This document shows positions 1-8,495 of a DNA stretch of 24,737 nucleotides, piece after piece (the first letter of the stretch is position 1; every line of letters begins with the position of its first letter). The notes under the pieces are model-generated. The model worked only from the letters and a program-made list of their open reading frames with translations. It made no database searches and had not been told where the DNA came from. The DNA comes from an uncultured Cellvibrio sp. (GTDB taxonomy: Bacteria > Pseudomonadota > Gammaproteobacteria > Pseudomonadales > Cellvibrionaceae): NCBI GenBank assembly GCA_937958105.1, contig CALFXJ010000058.1, forward strand, positions 1-24,737, written 5' to 3'. The translations under genes and the position numbers were made by a program.

Positions 1-30
1 GTAGGTCGGATTAGCGCAGCGTAATCCGAC
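1..30 (+). repeat. REP-type palindrome, copy 1 (forward)
   Basis: The window opens on a GTAG tetranucleotide followed by an imperfect palindrome with arms GTCGGATTA and TAATCCGAC around a GCGCAGCG centre. A GTAG foot plus hairpin is the known architecture of REP elements mobilised by RAYT (TnpA_REP) transposases. At least seven other copies or remnants lie in this window (1818-2142, 17555-17690). It sits just upstream of ubiB. No RAYT gene is present here. Confidence 0.8.
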
Positions 31-101
31 AAAAACAACATCCGAGGACGCTGCTGCAATGACTGGCGCTGCGCCCATTTTATTTTTCATTAAGGATTCA
101 C

Positions 102-1763
102 GTGATCGTACTGTTTCGTTTACTGACAATTCTGCGCGTGTTTCTGCGCTACCGTCTGGATCAGATTCTGCCCGTCGAGCAATTGCCGTTTGGCGCCCGG
201 CTGTTGCTGCTGCCCTGCAAACTTTTCCCCACCCCGGCGCTCAACCGCGGCGAGCGGTTGCGGTATGCGCTGGAGGCTCTGGGGCCCATCTTTATCAAAT
301 TCGGTCAGCTGCTTTCCACGCGCCCCGACCTGGTTCCCGATGACATAGTGCGCGAACTCAACTACCTGCAGGACAAGGTAAAACCCTTTGACGCCGGCGA
401 ATTTCGCGCGCTGGTAGAACTGGCGCTGGGTGCGCGGGTTGAGGACGTATTTCTGGAGTACGAACAGGAGCCGCTCGCTTCAGCCTCGGTAGCGCAGGTG
501 CACGGTGCTGTACTGAAGGACGGCCGGCAGGTGGTCATCAAGATCGTCCGTCCCGGTATTGAACATATCATTGAACAGGATGTGCAGCTGTTACAGCGCA
601 TCGCCCGTCTCGTGGAGAAATACAGCCGCGACGGAAAACGGCTGCGTCCCGTGGAAGTGGTTGAAGATTACCGCATCACCATCTTCGACGAACTCGACCT
701 GCAGCGCGAAGCCGCCAATGCCTCGCAATTGCGACGCAACTTTGCTTACTCCCCGCTGTTGTATGTGCCGGAAATTTATTGGGATTACACCCGCAACAAT
801 ATTCTGGTGATGGAGCGCATCCACGGCATTCCCGTTACCGACATTGCCGCACTTAACGCTCAGAAGACAGATATGAAACGCCTCGCCGAGCGCGGTGTAG
901 AGATTTTTTTCAAGCAGGTGTTCGAGCACAATTTCTTCCACGCCGACATGCATCCCGGCAATATCTTTGTGTCAGAAGAGCACCCGGAACTTCCGCAATA
1001 TATTGCCGTTGACATGGCCATCGTGGGTTCACTCACGCGGGAAGACCAATATTATTTAGCGCGCAACCTGCTGGCGATGTTCCGCCGGGATTACCGTCAA
1101 GTTGCAGAGCTGCATGTGCAGAGCGGCTGGGTTCCTGCTCACACCCGTGTGGAAGAACTCGAAGCAGCAGTGCGCACCGTCTGCGAACCTATCTTTGAAA
1201 AACCGCTGAAAGATATTTCATTCGGCCACGTACTCATCAGCCTGTTCCGCACCGCGCGCCGGTTTGATATGGAAGTGCAGCCGCAGCTGGTCCTGCTGCA
1301 GAAAACCCTGCTGAATATTGAAGGCCTGGGCCGTCAGCTGTACCCGGACCTGGACCTGTGGACTACCGCTCATCCGTTCCTGGAGCGCTGGCTGCGCAAT
1401 CGTTTCCATCCGGTTACCCTGTGGAATGAACTGAAGCGTTATGCTCCCGAATGGATGGAAAAATTTCCGCAGGTGCCACACCTGATCTTCAACAGTCTGG
1501 AGCAATTGCAGAACCTCGGCGATGTTGCTCCACAGCTGGAAGATATTCGCGCGCAGCTGCAGAAAAATGAACAGAAGCGTATACATCAACGCCGTCGTCT
1601 GGCTATTGCCATCCTCGCCTTTGGCGGAGCAATCACCGTGGCCTGGCCCACCGCCGGTGATTCGGTAGCGCGTTCGCTGGGCGATCTGGTGCAGGCCGAT
1701 ATTCCGGTTGCGAGTTATATCCTTGGGGTGATCGGGATAGCGGCGTTGTGGTTTAAGCGGTAG
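102..1763 (+). CDS. ubiB: UbiB, ubiquinone biosynthesis ABC1/ADCK-type atypical kinase
   Basis: UbiB is a membrane-associated atypical kinase/ATPase needed for ubiquinone synthesis; its exact substrate is unsettled. Family signatures appear in order: the KxGQ motif (K66-Q69, KFGQLLSTRPDLVP), the Ala-rich nucleotide loop (about 126-134, LASASVAQVH), a VVIK lysine (K147), ELDLQREAAN, and the catalytic-loop motif HADMHPGN (280-287). The C-terminus has two hydrophobic segments (about 505-525 and 535-550) that should anchor it in the inner membrane. Length (553 aa) is close to E. coli UbiB (546). The start is GTG at 102, with AAGGA five bases upstream. Oddity: the metal-binding DxG motif reads D304-M-A306. 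The usual partners ubiE and ubiJ are not visible, and a REP lies between this gene and whatever precedes it. Confidence 0.95.
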   Translation: MIVLFRLLTILRVFLRYRLDQILPVEQLPFGARLLLLPCKLFPTPALNRGERLRYALEALGPIFIKFGQLLSTRPDLVPDDIVRELNYLQDKVKPFDAGEFRALVELALGARVEDVFLEYEQEPLASASVAQVHGAVLKDGRQVVIKIVRPGIEHIIEQDVQLLQRIARLVEKYSRDGKRLRPVEVVEDYRITIFDELDLQREAANASQLRRNFAYSPLLYVPEIYWDYTRNNILVMERIHGIPVTDIAALNAQKTDMKRLAERGVEIFFKQVFEHNFFHADMHPGNIFVSEEHPELPQYIAVDMAIVGSLTREDQYYLARNLLAMFRRDYRQVAELHVQSGWVPAHTRVEELEAAVRTVCEPIFEKPLKDISFGHVLISLFRTARRFDMEVQPQLVLLQKTLLNIEGLGRQLYPDLDLWTTAHPFLERWLRNRFHPVTLWNELKRYAPEWMEKFPQVPHLIFNSLEQLQNLGDVAPQLEDIRAQLQKNEQKRIHQRRRLAIAILAFGGAITVAWPTAGDSVARSLGDLVQADIPVASYILGVIGIAALWFKR

Positions 1764-1817
1764 GTTTTTGGTGGTTGATGGTGTGAATCGAGTAGCGTTT
1801 GATTCGGCGGATGGGTT

Positions 1818-2106
1818 GTCGGATTACGCTGCGCTAATCCGACCTACAGATGGCGGGGAGTTCGGTGGAGAACTGCTCGGTGAAGGGGTTGTCGGATTAC
1901 GCTGCGCTAATCCGACCTACAGATGGCGGGGAGTTCGGTGGAGAACTGCTCGGTGGGGGGTGTCGGATTACGCTGCGCTAATCCGACCTACGGATGGAGG
2001 GAAGTTCAGCGGAGAGCTGCTCGGTGAAGGGGTTGTCGGATTACGCTTTGCTAATCCGACCTACGGATGGAGGGAAGTTCAGCGGAGAGCTGCTCGGTGA
2101 AGATTT
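1818..2106 (-). repeat. Tandem array of four REP palindromes in 71-73-base units
   Basis: REP cores begin at 1818, 1891, 1962 and 2035, each 30 bases, all ending in CTAC (GTAG on the minus strand). The first three cores are identical; the fourth has TT for GC in the centre. Start-to-start distances are 73, 71 and 73 bases. The intervening 41-43 bases are themselves related: spacers after cores 1 and 2 are near-identical, and those after 3 and 4 form a second subtype. The whole unit, not just the REP core, has therefore been amplified. In each spacer AGTTC can pair with GAACT or GAGCT. Confidence 0.85.
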
Positions 2107-2142
2107 GTAGGTCGGATTAGACGCGCAGCGGCGTAATCCGAC
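2107..2142 (+). repeat. REP palindrome, inverted relative to the array, with enlarged head
   Basis: It starts with GTAG and has the same 9-base arms as the other copies, but the centre is six bases longer and extends the upper stem (CGC pairing with GCG). Together with the preceding copy at 2035 it forms a tail-to-tail BIME-like pair that closes the array. Confidence 0.75.
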
Positions 2143-2252
2143 ATTCATCCTGCGACCATACATCCATCCTGTGATCAACCCCCAAATCCACCGCCACTCA
2201 CCCGGAACATCCCACACCCAACACGCCGTAAATGCTGAGCAAACATTAAAAA

Positions 2253-2645
2253 ATGACTTATCTGAAATTTTTTCTCTTTATTTTAATCTGCACACTTCCG
2301 GTACTGGGTTCGGTGGATATGTGGCAGCGGTTGGGTTTTATCTGGGCCGGCGTAATTTATTCGCTGCTCAGCGTAATCACCTTTTTTATTTATCGCAGCG
2401 ACAAACGCCGGGCGCAGCGGGGTGAGCGGCGGTTTTCGGAAAACTCGCTGCAGCTCTTCGGATTACTCGGCGGCTGGCCCGGGGGTTTGCTGGCTCAGCA
2501 GTTGTTCCGGCATAAAACCCGCAAACTTTCTTTTCAATTGCTGTTCTGGTTTATCGCCGCTTTGCATCTGGCTTTCTGGTGCGACTGGTTTTTGTCCGGC
2601 GGCCACTATTCTGCGCTGGTGCTGAAATTTCTGATGGGCCGTTAG
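2253..2645 (+). CDS. DUF1294 family small membrane protein
   Basis: The 130-residue protein has an N-terminal hydrophobic pair (about 3-20 and 24-46), a polar segment YRSDKRRAQRGERRFSE, the core LLGGWPGGLLAQQLFRHKTRK, and a last hydrophobic helix ending FWCDWF. The DKRRA, GGWPG and HKTRK pattern is typical of DUF1294, a bacterial inner-membrane family of unknown function; some members carry an N-terminal cold-shock domain, absent here. The ribosome-binding site is poor (A-rich). It stands alone between the REP array and the beta-oxidation operon. Confidence 0.8.
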   Translation: MTYLKFFLFILICTLPVLGSVDMWQRLGFIWAGVIYSLLSVITFFIYRSDKRRAQRGERRFSENSLQLFGLLGGWPGGLLAQQLFRHKTRKLSFQLLFWFIAALHLAFWCDWFLSGGHYSALVLKFLMGR

Positions 2646-2654
2646 CGGCCCCAT
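2634..2654 (+). terminator. Hairpin over the DUF1294 stop codon, possible terminator
   Basis: ATGGGCCG and CGGCCCCAT pair over eight bases with one bulged C, leaving loop TTAG, which contains the stop codon. No T-run follows, so intrinsic termination is uncertain. Confidence 0.3.
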
Positions 2655-2846
2655 CCCGGCGCAGCTCCACCACCCCCGTTCTCAGCTGTCGGCACCCACA
2701 GATCAACTCATCCTCACAGCCGTCTGCGCTGAGCTCTTATCGTGTTCGCTAGAGCACTGACATGTCACTTATCCGCACCCTAGCATCGACCCACGGCATT
2801 TGCGCAGCTCGCTGTGCGACATGAACTCCGCCAGCAGGATGTGATG

Positions 2847-4166
2847 ATGAGCTATTCGCCGCAGGATTTTACCAACGCGCATTCGACCCGCCCGGTTTAC
2901 CTGGTGGATGGTGCGCGCACGCCTTTTCTGAAGGTACGTGGCAAACCCGGTCCCTTTTCACCGGTGGATCTGGCGGTACAGTGCGGCCGGCCGCTGTTAT
3001 TGCGGCTGGACCTCCCGGCGGAGGCTTTTGATCAGGTAATCCTCGGCTGCGTCAATGTCGTGGCCGGCGAGATGAATCCCGCGCGCGTGGCCGCACTGCG
3101 GCTGGGTCTGGGCGAAGCCATGACTGCTTTTACTGTGCAGATCAATTGCGGCTCCGGCATGCAGTCCATTGACACGGCGTTTCGTTATATCCGCGAAGGC
3201 TCCGCCGACCTCATCCTCGCGGGCGGCGCTGAAGCCCTGAGCCATGCGCCCATGGTGCTGGAAGACGAGGCGGTGAACTGGCTGGCCGGTGTTCAACAGG
3301 CCAAGGGACTGCCCGCGCGCCTGCGCCAGCTGGCCCGTTTCCGGCCGGGCTATCTCAAGCCGGTGGTCAGCCTGAAACGCGGCCTGACGGACCCGATTGC
3401 CGAGCTGAACATGGGACAGACCGCCGAGGTCATCGCGCATCTCTTCCATATCAGCCGCGTGCAGGCCGACGAGTACGCCGTCTCCAGTCATCATCGTCTG
3501 GCCCGGGCACAGCAGGAAGGCTGGCTGGATCAGGAGGTCGCACCCGCTTTCAGCAATGACGGCGAGGTGTTCAAACGGGACGACGGCGTACGCCCCGACA
3601 GCTCGCTGGAGTCCCTGAGCAAACTGAAGCCGGTATTTGAAGCGCCCTATGGCAAGGTGACCGCCGGCAACAGCTCACAGATCACCGACGGCGCCTCCTG
3701 GGTAGTACTCGCTTCGGAAGAAGCCGTGCAGAAGTATCAACTGAAACCCAAGGCCGTCATCCTCGACAGCCAGTGGTCCGCACTGGACCCCGCCATCATG
3801 GGACTGGCGCCGGTGCTCAGCGTCTCGCACCTGCTCACGCGCCATCAATTGACGCTGGATGACATCGACCTGTGGGAACTCAACGAAGCCTTTGCGGCGC
3901 AGGTCCTGGCCTGCCTGGCGGCCCTCAACGACGCCGACTTCTGCCGCACCGCCCTCGGGCGCGAGGCCCCTTGGGGCACACTCGACCGCAACCGCCTGAA
4001 CATCGACGGCGGTGCAGTCAGCCTCGGCCATCCGGTCGGGGCCAGTGGCAACCGGATTGTGCTGCACCTGATCAACGCCTTGCAGCGCACCGGTGTTAAA
4101 CGTGGCATAGCCACAGAATGTATTGGCGGTGGTCAGTCCGGCGCCATGTTGATTGAAGCAGTCTAG
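2847..4166 (+). CDS. fadI: Thiolase, acetyl-CoA C-acyltransferase (FadI-like)
   Basis: Thiolases cleave 3-ketoacyl-CoA with CoA in the last step of beta-oxidation, or run in reverse to condense acetyl-CoA. The nucleophile is Cys101 in INCGSGM. NEAFAAQ, the histidine motif GHPVGASGNRI (His395) and the second cysteine (Cys425, ECIGGGQSG) are all present, so the enzyme should be active. I prefer ATG 2847, preceded by AGGA at a seven-base gap; the open frame extends back to GTG 2814. This gives 439 aa, close to E. coli FadI (436). The next gene, FadJ-like, follows after nine bases in the fadI-fadJ order. The symbol rests on order and length; an acetyl-CoA acetyltransferase of another subgroup is possible. 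Confidence 0.85.
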   Translation: MSYSPQDFTNAHSTRPVYLVDGARTPFLKVRGKPGPFSPVDLAVQCGRPLLLRLDLPAEAFDQVILGCVNVVAGEMNPARVAALRLGLGEAMTAFTVQINCGSGMQSIDTAFRYIREGSADLILAGGAEALSHAPMVLEDEAVNWLAGVQQAKGLPARLRQLARFRPGYLKPVVSLKRGLTDPIAELNMGQTAEVIAHLFHISRVQADEYAVSSHHRLARAQQEGWLDQEVAPAFSNDGEVFKRDDGVRPDSSLESLSKLKPVFEAPYGKVTAGNSSQITDGASWVVLASEEAVQKYQLKPKAVILDSQWSALDPAIMGLAPVLSVSHLLTRHQLTLDDIDLWELNEAFAAQVLACLAALNDADFCRTALGREAPWGTLDRNRLNIDGGAVSLGHPVGASGNRIVLHLINALQRTGVKRGIATECIGGGQSGAMLIEAV

Positions 4167-4175
4167 GAGCCTTGC

Positions 4176-6308
4176 ATGACCGGCCATATTCTTCAAACGC
4201 TCAACCAACAGGAGCGCCAGCTGGGTCCATTCGGACGCGGCGCGCTGACGGATACCGGCCTCAGCCCCTGGCAGCACTGGCGTCTGCGAACGGACGAACA
4301 GGGAATTGCCTGGCTCGTGTTCGACCGCGCCGACGCCAGCAGTAATTCGTTATCCCAGGCGGTGCTGGAAGAACTCGGCCAGATCCTGGATCAGCTGCTG
4401 TTGAACAAACCCCGGGCACTGGTGCTGCGCTCCGCCAAGGAGAGTCATTTCTGCGTGGGGGCCGACCTGCGGGAGTTCCGCAACCTGGACACCACCGAAG
4501 CCGTGGAACAGAAGCTGCTGTCCGCCCACGCTGTGGCCGACCGGCTGGCCAGTGCAGATTTTCCGACCCTGGCGGTGATCCATGGACACTGCTTTGGCGG
4601 CGGCCTCGAACTGGCGCTGTGTTGCCAGTACCGCCTGGCGGTACACGGTGCCCGGCTGGGTTTTCCCGAAATTCAGCTGGGCCTGCATCCCGGTCTGGGA
4701 GGAACAGCCCGGGCCACCCAGCTGATCGACCCGATTGCTGCGATGACCATGATGCTCACCGGCAAACCCGTGGCGGCCACAAAAGCCCGCAAGCTCGGGC
4801 TGGTGGACGCCGTGCTGCCGGAACGCCATCTGGCGGCAGCCATCGAGTCGGCCTTGAATGGCCGCCTGCCGCAACAGCGGCCCAACCTGCGCGCCCGCAT
4901 CCTCAACAGCGCCCCGGCGCGCCAGCTGGCGGCGCGGAAGATGCGCGAACAGGCAGCAGAGAAAGCAATGCCTGCGCATTACCCGGCCCCGGAGGCGCTG
5001 ATCGACCTGTGGGAGAAACATGGCAGCGACAGCCACGCCATGCGCCGGGCCGAAGTCAGTTCCTTCGCCCGCCTGCTGACCGGCGAAACCGCCCAGAACC
5101 TGATCCGCGTCTTCTTCCTGCGCGAAGCCATGAAAAATATCGCCAAGGAGCAGCCGACTTTTCAATTCAACCGCGTGCACGTCGTGGGAGCCGGAGCCAT
5201 GGGCGGCGATATCGCCGGCTGGTGTGCCATGCAGGGAATGACGGTCACCCTGTCGGACCAGACCGCCGAATCCATTGCCCGGGCGGTGCGCAACACGGCC
5301 ATCCTGTGTGAGCGCAAGCACCTGGGCCCTGCCGAAAAGCGCCGGGTGCTGGACCGGCTGATTCCCGACCTCCACAACCTGGGTGTGCGCACCGCAGACG
5401 TGGTGATCGAAGCCGTTCCCGAAGATCTGGCGATCAAACATCAGGTCTACCGTGAGATTGAACCCCAGCTTAAACCCGGCGCCATCCTCGCCACCAACAC
5501 CTCGAGCATTCCTCTGGACCAGCTGCGGCAAGGCCTGCAGCACCCGGACCGGCTGGTGGGGCTGCATTTCTTCAATCCCGTGGCGCGCATGCAGCTGGTG
5601 GAGGTGGTCAGCCAGCGGGGCGCGACCGAAGAGGTTTACCAGAAGGCCCTGGCCTTCACCGGCAAGATCGGCCGCCTCCCGGCCCCGGTGCTCAGCGCGC
5701 CGGGTTTTCTGGTGAACCGGGCCCTGACCCCTTATCTGCTCGAAGCCGTGCTGATGCTTGATGAAGGCATGGCCCCGGAAACCATTGACCGGGCCGCCGA
5801 AGCCTTCGGCATGCCGGTGGGCCCGCTGGAACTGGCCGACCAGGTAGGACTGGATATCTGCCTGGGCGCAGCGGACATGCTGCGCGAACAGCTCACCACC
5901 ACTGAACTTGCCCCGGTCCCAGCCTGGCTGCGGCAGAAGGTGGACGACGGTAATCTGGGCCGCAAGACCGGTGAAGGGATTTACCTGTGGCAAGACGGCA
6001 AACCCCAAAAAAAGAAAGAGGTCCCCGAGGCGCCGGAAGGGACGGTCAACCGTCTGATCCTGCCGATGATCAACGCCTGCATGACCTGTCTGCGGCTTGG
6101 CATAGTGCCGGACGAAGATATCCTCGACGGCGCCATGATCTTCGGTGCCGGATTCGCCCCCTTCCGCGGCGGCCCGCTCCATTACGCCCGCAAGAACGGT
6201 TTTGCTGAGATCGCCATCCGCCTGGATGTGCTGGAACAGCAATATGGCGCACGTTTCCGGCCCGATCCGGGCTGGCGTAAAGACCCAGATGAACTCAAAG
6301 GGCAATGA
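4176..6308 (+). CDS. fadJ: Enoyl-CoA hydratase / 3-hydroxyacyl-CoA dehydrogenase (FadJ-like)
   Basis: This is the bifunctional alpha subunit of a fatty-acid oxidation complex: it hydrates enoyl-CoA and then oxidises the 3-hydroxyacyl-CoA with NAD+. The N-terminal crotonase domain has FCVGADLREF, HGHCFGGGLELAL (Glu145) and FPEIQLGLHPG (Glu165); the two glutamates match the catalytic pair. The dehydrogenase domain starts near 333 with the Rossmann motif VVGAGAMGG (337-344), then NTSSIP, GLHFFNPVARM (catalytic His464) and APGFLVNRALTPYL. Length 710 aa matches E. coli FadJ (714). AGGAG lies across the upstream stop. The downstream gene overlaps by four bases (ATGA), implying translational coupling. 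FadB versus FadJ is decided by the fadI-fadJ order, not by a diagnostic residue. Confidence 0.88.
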   Translation: MTGHILQTLNQQERQLGPFGRGALTDTGLSPWQHWRLRTDEQGIAWLVFDRADASSNSLSQAVLEELGQILDQLLLNKPRALVLRSAKESHFCVGADLREFRNLDTTEAVEQKLLSAHAVADRLASADFPTLAVIHGHCFGGGLELALCCQYRLAVHGARLGFPEIQLGLHPGLGGTARATQLIDPIAAMTMMLTGKPVAATKARKLGLVDAVLPERHLAAAIESALNGRLPQQRPNLRARILNSAPARQLAARKMREQAAEKAMPAHYPAPEALIDLWEKHGSDSHAMRRAEVSSFARLLTGETAQNLIRVFFLREAMKNIAKEQPTFQFNRVHVVGAGAMGGDIAGWCAMQGMTVTLSDQTAESIARAVRNTAILCERKHLGPAEKRRVLDRLIPDLHNLGVRTADVVIEAVPEDLAIKHQVYREIEPQLKPGAILATNTSSIPLDQLRQGLQHPDRLVGLHFFNPVARMQLVEVVSQRGATEEVYQKALAFTGKIGRLPAPVLSAPGFLVNRALTPYLLEAVLMLDEGMAPETIDRAAEAFGMPVGPLELADQVGLDICLGAADMLREQLTTTELAPVPAWLRQKVDDGNLGRKTGEGIYLWQDGKPQKKKEVPEAPEGTVNRLILPMINACMTCLRLGIVPDEDILDGAMIFGAGFAPFRGGPLHYARKNGFAEIAIRLDVLEQQYGARFRPDPGWRKDPDELKGQ

Positions 6309-8212
6309 ATGAACTAGGTCGACAACCTTTAGTTTTCTCCGACCCTCATGCGCTGGCCGATGCCGTAATCACGCGCGTGGGCAGCCGGATCGTCCTGGGC
6401 CTGCCGCTCGGCGTCGGTAAGGCCAACGAATTCACCAACGCCCTGGTCGAGCGGGCCTGCGCCGACCGGCGTATCTCGCTGACTATCTTTACCGCCTTGA
6501 CCCTCGAAGCCCCACCCGCCGGCAATGAGCTGGCGCGGCGCTTCCTCGACCCTCTGCGCGACCGGTTTTTCGGCGACTACCCCCGGCTCGCCTACGCCCG
6601 GGCGCTTCAGGAAGGCACCCTGCCCGCCAATATCCGCGTGCAGGAATTCTTCCTCCAGCCGGGCAAATGGCTGGGCAACCCGCAGGTGCAGCAGAACTAT
6701 GTCTCCCTCAACTACACCTATGCGCTGCAGTTTCTGCTGAATGCACGGGTCAACGTAATCGCCCAGCTGCTGGCACCGCCGGAGGGTTACACCGTTGGTG
6801 AGCGACCGGAACAGCTCAGCCTGAGCAGCAACCCGGATATCTCCGCTGACCTGCTGGATCTGCGGCAGGCTGGCAAGCTGGAATGCCTCTTTGTGGGCGA
6901 GCTCAACCGCCACCTGCCGTTTATGTACGGCGCGGCGCTGCGTCGTGCGGAGGAGTTCGACCTGCTGCTGGATACCGGGCCGGTCAACTTCCCGCTGTTC
7001 AAGCCACCGCAGCAGCCGGCCAGCCTGACCGACCACGCGATCGGTCTCCATGTGGCCCGGCTGATTCCCGACGGCGGCACCCTGCAGATCGGCATCGGCT
7101 CCATCGGTGATGCCATCGCTGCCGCACTGATCCTGCGCCAGCAGGACAATGACAGCTTCCGCGAGGGCATCCGCAGGCTGCTGGGCAATCGCAAGACCCT
7201 GCCGGGATATGAGGAGCCGTTTCATGAGGGGCTGTACGGACTGAGTGAAATGCTGGTGGAAGGCTTTCTGGCACTGATCAACGCGGACATCATCAAACGC
7301 GAAGTGGACGGCTATCTGATGCACGCCGGCTTCTTCATGGGCAGCCCGAACTTTTACCGGATGCTGGCGCAGATGGGCGAGACCCGGCGGCACCGTATCG
7401 CCATGATGCCAGTGTCCTTTACCAACGAGCTCTACGGCGACCTCCACAGTGAGGAACAACAGAAACGGCGCGCGCGCACCAAGGCCCGCTTTGTGAATTC
7501 CGCCATCATGGTGACCTTGACCGGCGCGGTAGTCTCCGATGGTCTGGAGAGTGGTCAGGTCATCAGCGGTGTCGGCGGGCAGCATAATTTTGTGACCCAG
7601 GCCCACGCACTGGCCGACGCCCGCTCCATCATCACCCTGCGCGCCACCCGGACTCACAAAGGCAGAGTGCATTCCAATCTCTGCTGGAATTACGCGCACA
7701 CCACCATCCCGCGCCATATGCGTGACATTGTAGTAACGGAATACGGTGCAGCAGACCTGCGCGGAAAAAGCGATGCTGAGGTGATCGCAGCGCTGCTGAA
7801 TATTGCTGACTCCCGCTTTCAACCGGCGTTGCTGCGCCAGGCAAAGCGCGCAAAAAAAATTCCGGCGGATTACGAGATTGCTCCACTCTATCGCCAGAAC
7901 ACACCGGAATTTCTGCAGAAGACATTGGAGCCGCTCCACGCCCGCGGTTATCTCGATCCTTTTCCGCTGGGCAGTGACTTTACTGCCACCGAACAACAAC
8001 TCGCCGCCGCATTGAAGATCCTCAGCGAGCGCAACGGCTCGCCCATCGCTCTCTGGCCGCTGCTGAAAAAATCCTGGCGCAGCGAACCCGATGACACATT
8101 AACAGCCTGCCTGCGACGGATGGATCTGGAAGCGCCATCGTCACTGACATTGAAATTGTATCGCCGGCTGTTGATCGGCGCCCTGCAGGAAACTCTTTCT
8201 TCTGCCACTTGA
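6305..8212 (+). CDS. Acetyl-CoA hydrolase/transferase family protein (CoA-transferase), long form
   Basis: Enzymes of this family move CoA between acyl groups or hydrolyse acyl-CoA (acetyl-CoA hydrolase, 4-hydroxybutyrate CoA-transferase, succinate:acetate CoA-transferase). Recognisable segments are GTLQIGIGSIGDAIAAAL, SGVGGQHNFVTQA and, near residue 480, EYGAADLRGKSDAEVIAALLNIADSRFQ, the C-terminal hallmark. At 635 aa it is clearly longer than the roughly 430-550 aa classical members; additional sequence lies in the middle and at a C-terminal tail after about 560. The ATG overlaps the fadJ stop, so it is the third gene of the operon. It may supply or release CoA for short-chain acids handled by the thiolase and FadJ-like enzymes; the substrate cannot be read from sequence. 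Confidence 0.85.
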   Translation: MNELGRQPLVFSDPHALADAVITRVGSRIVLGLPLGVGKANEFTNALVERACADRRISLTIFTALTLEAPPAGNELARRFLDPLRDRFFGDYPRLAYARALQEGTLPANIRVQEFFLQPGKWLGNPQVQQNYVSLNYTYALQFLLNARVNVIAQLLAPPEGYTVGERPEQLSLSSNPDISADLLDLRQAGKLECLFVGELNRHLPFMYGAALRRAEEFDLLLDTGPVNFPLFKPPQQPASLTDHAIGLHVARLIPDGGTLQIGIGSIGDAIAAALILRQQDNDSFREGIRRLLGNRKTLPGYEEPFHEGLYGLSEMLVEGFLALINADIIKREVDGYLMHAGFFMGSPNFYRMLAQMGETRRHRIAMMPVSFTNELYGDLHSEEQQKRRARTKARFVNSAIMVTLTGAVVSDGLESGQVISGVGGQHNFVTQAHALADARSIITLRATRTHKGRVHSNLCWNYAHTTIPRHMRDIVVTEYGAADLRGKSDAEVIAALLNIADSRFQPALLRQAKRAKKIPADYEIAPLYRQNTPEFLQKTLEPLHARGYLDPFPLGSDFTATEQQLAAALKILSERNGSPIALWPLLKKSWRSEPDDTLTACLRRMDLEAPSSLTLKLYRRLLIGALQETLSSAT

Positions 8213-8495
8213 GCGCGCATACGTTTTACAACGAATACTTGCGATAGAGGCGTCACTTCTGTTTAAAAACCTGAAATAGCGGCACCGATTTTTTCAAATA
8301 AACCGACGGACATCGCACTCGAAAAAAGTGGCGTCTCCTCCTGTTTGTTGACCGTCAGAAGCTGTGCTATAGCTAAATGCCCTCCGCAATAAGTTGATGA
8401 TTCTGCATGAGTAGCCGTGGCGCAGAATGATTAGCGCGAGCCTGCGGATGGCGCCGCGACTTCATGCATGACACGTCATTAACAAGGAGATTACT
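8213..8495. other. Intergenic region with a long imperfect inverted repeat and possible promoter
   Basis: This 283-base gap separates the beta-oxidation operon from the HAF gene. It holds a 12-base inverted repeat (8247-8258 with 8326-8337) and a possible extended -10 promoter, TGCTATAGC at 8365-8373, with TTGACC at 8348-8353 (14-base spacing, short for a normal -35). A strong Shine-Dalgarno AAGGAG is at about 8485. No obvious T-rich terminator follows the CoA-transferase. Confidence 0.4.

Larger units (their letters stand above)
1764..2252. other. Intergenic region made mostly of REP repeats
   Basis: This 489-base gap contains the REP tandem array and inverted copy (listed separately) plus about 110 bases (2143-2252) before the DUF1294 gene. 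The frame that stays open across 1768-2100 only translates the repeat and shows no plausible protein. No clear promoter for the DUF1294 gene is visible; the last 25 bases are A-rich. Confidence 0.7.

Noticed and set aside
1768..2100. A 110-codon open frame on the plus strand
   Set aside because: It translates the REP units over and over (DYAALIRPT, VVGLRCANPTYR), has no ribosome-binding site and matches no gene pattern; it is a by-product of repeats lacking stops in this frame.
1818..2142. CRISPR array
   Set aside because: Repeat and spacer lengths look superficially right, but the spacers are related to one another, the last copy is inverted, the cores are REP palindromes, and no cas gene is present.
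4350..6305. A 651-codon open frame antisense to fadJ
   Set aside because: The plus-strand gene has all family motifs and catalytic residues; the antisense frame is a mirror of codon bias and has no recognisable domain.
6329..7999. A 556-codon open frame antisense to the CoA-transferase gene
   Set aside because: Same reason: the sense protein is clearly a CoA-transferase family member, and the antisense product has no domain-like features.
8247..8337. Miniature transposable element (MITE)
   Set aside because: Ends are inverted, but I see no target-site duplication on the flanks and no second copy in the window; kept only as a structural observation.
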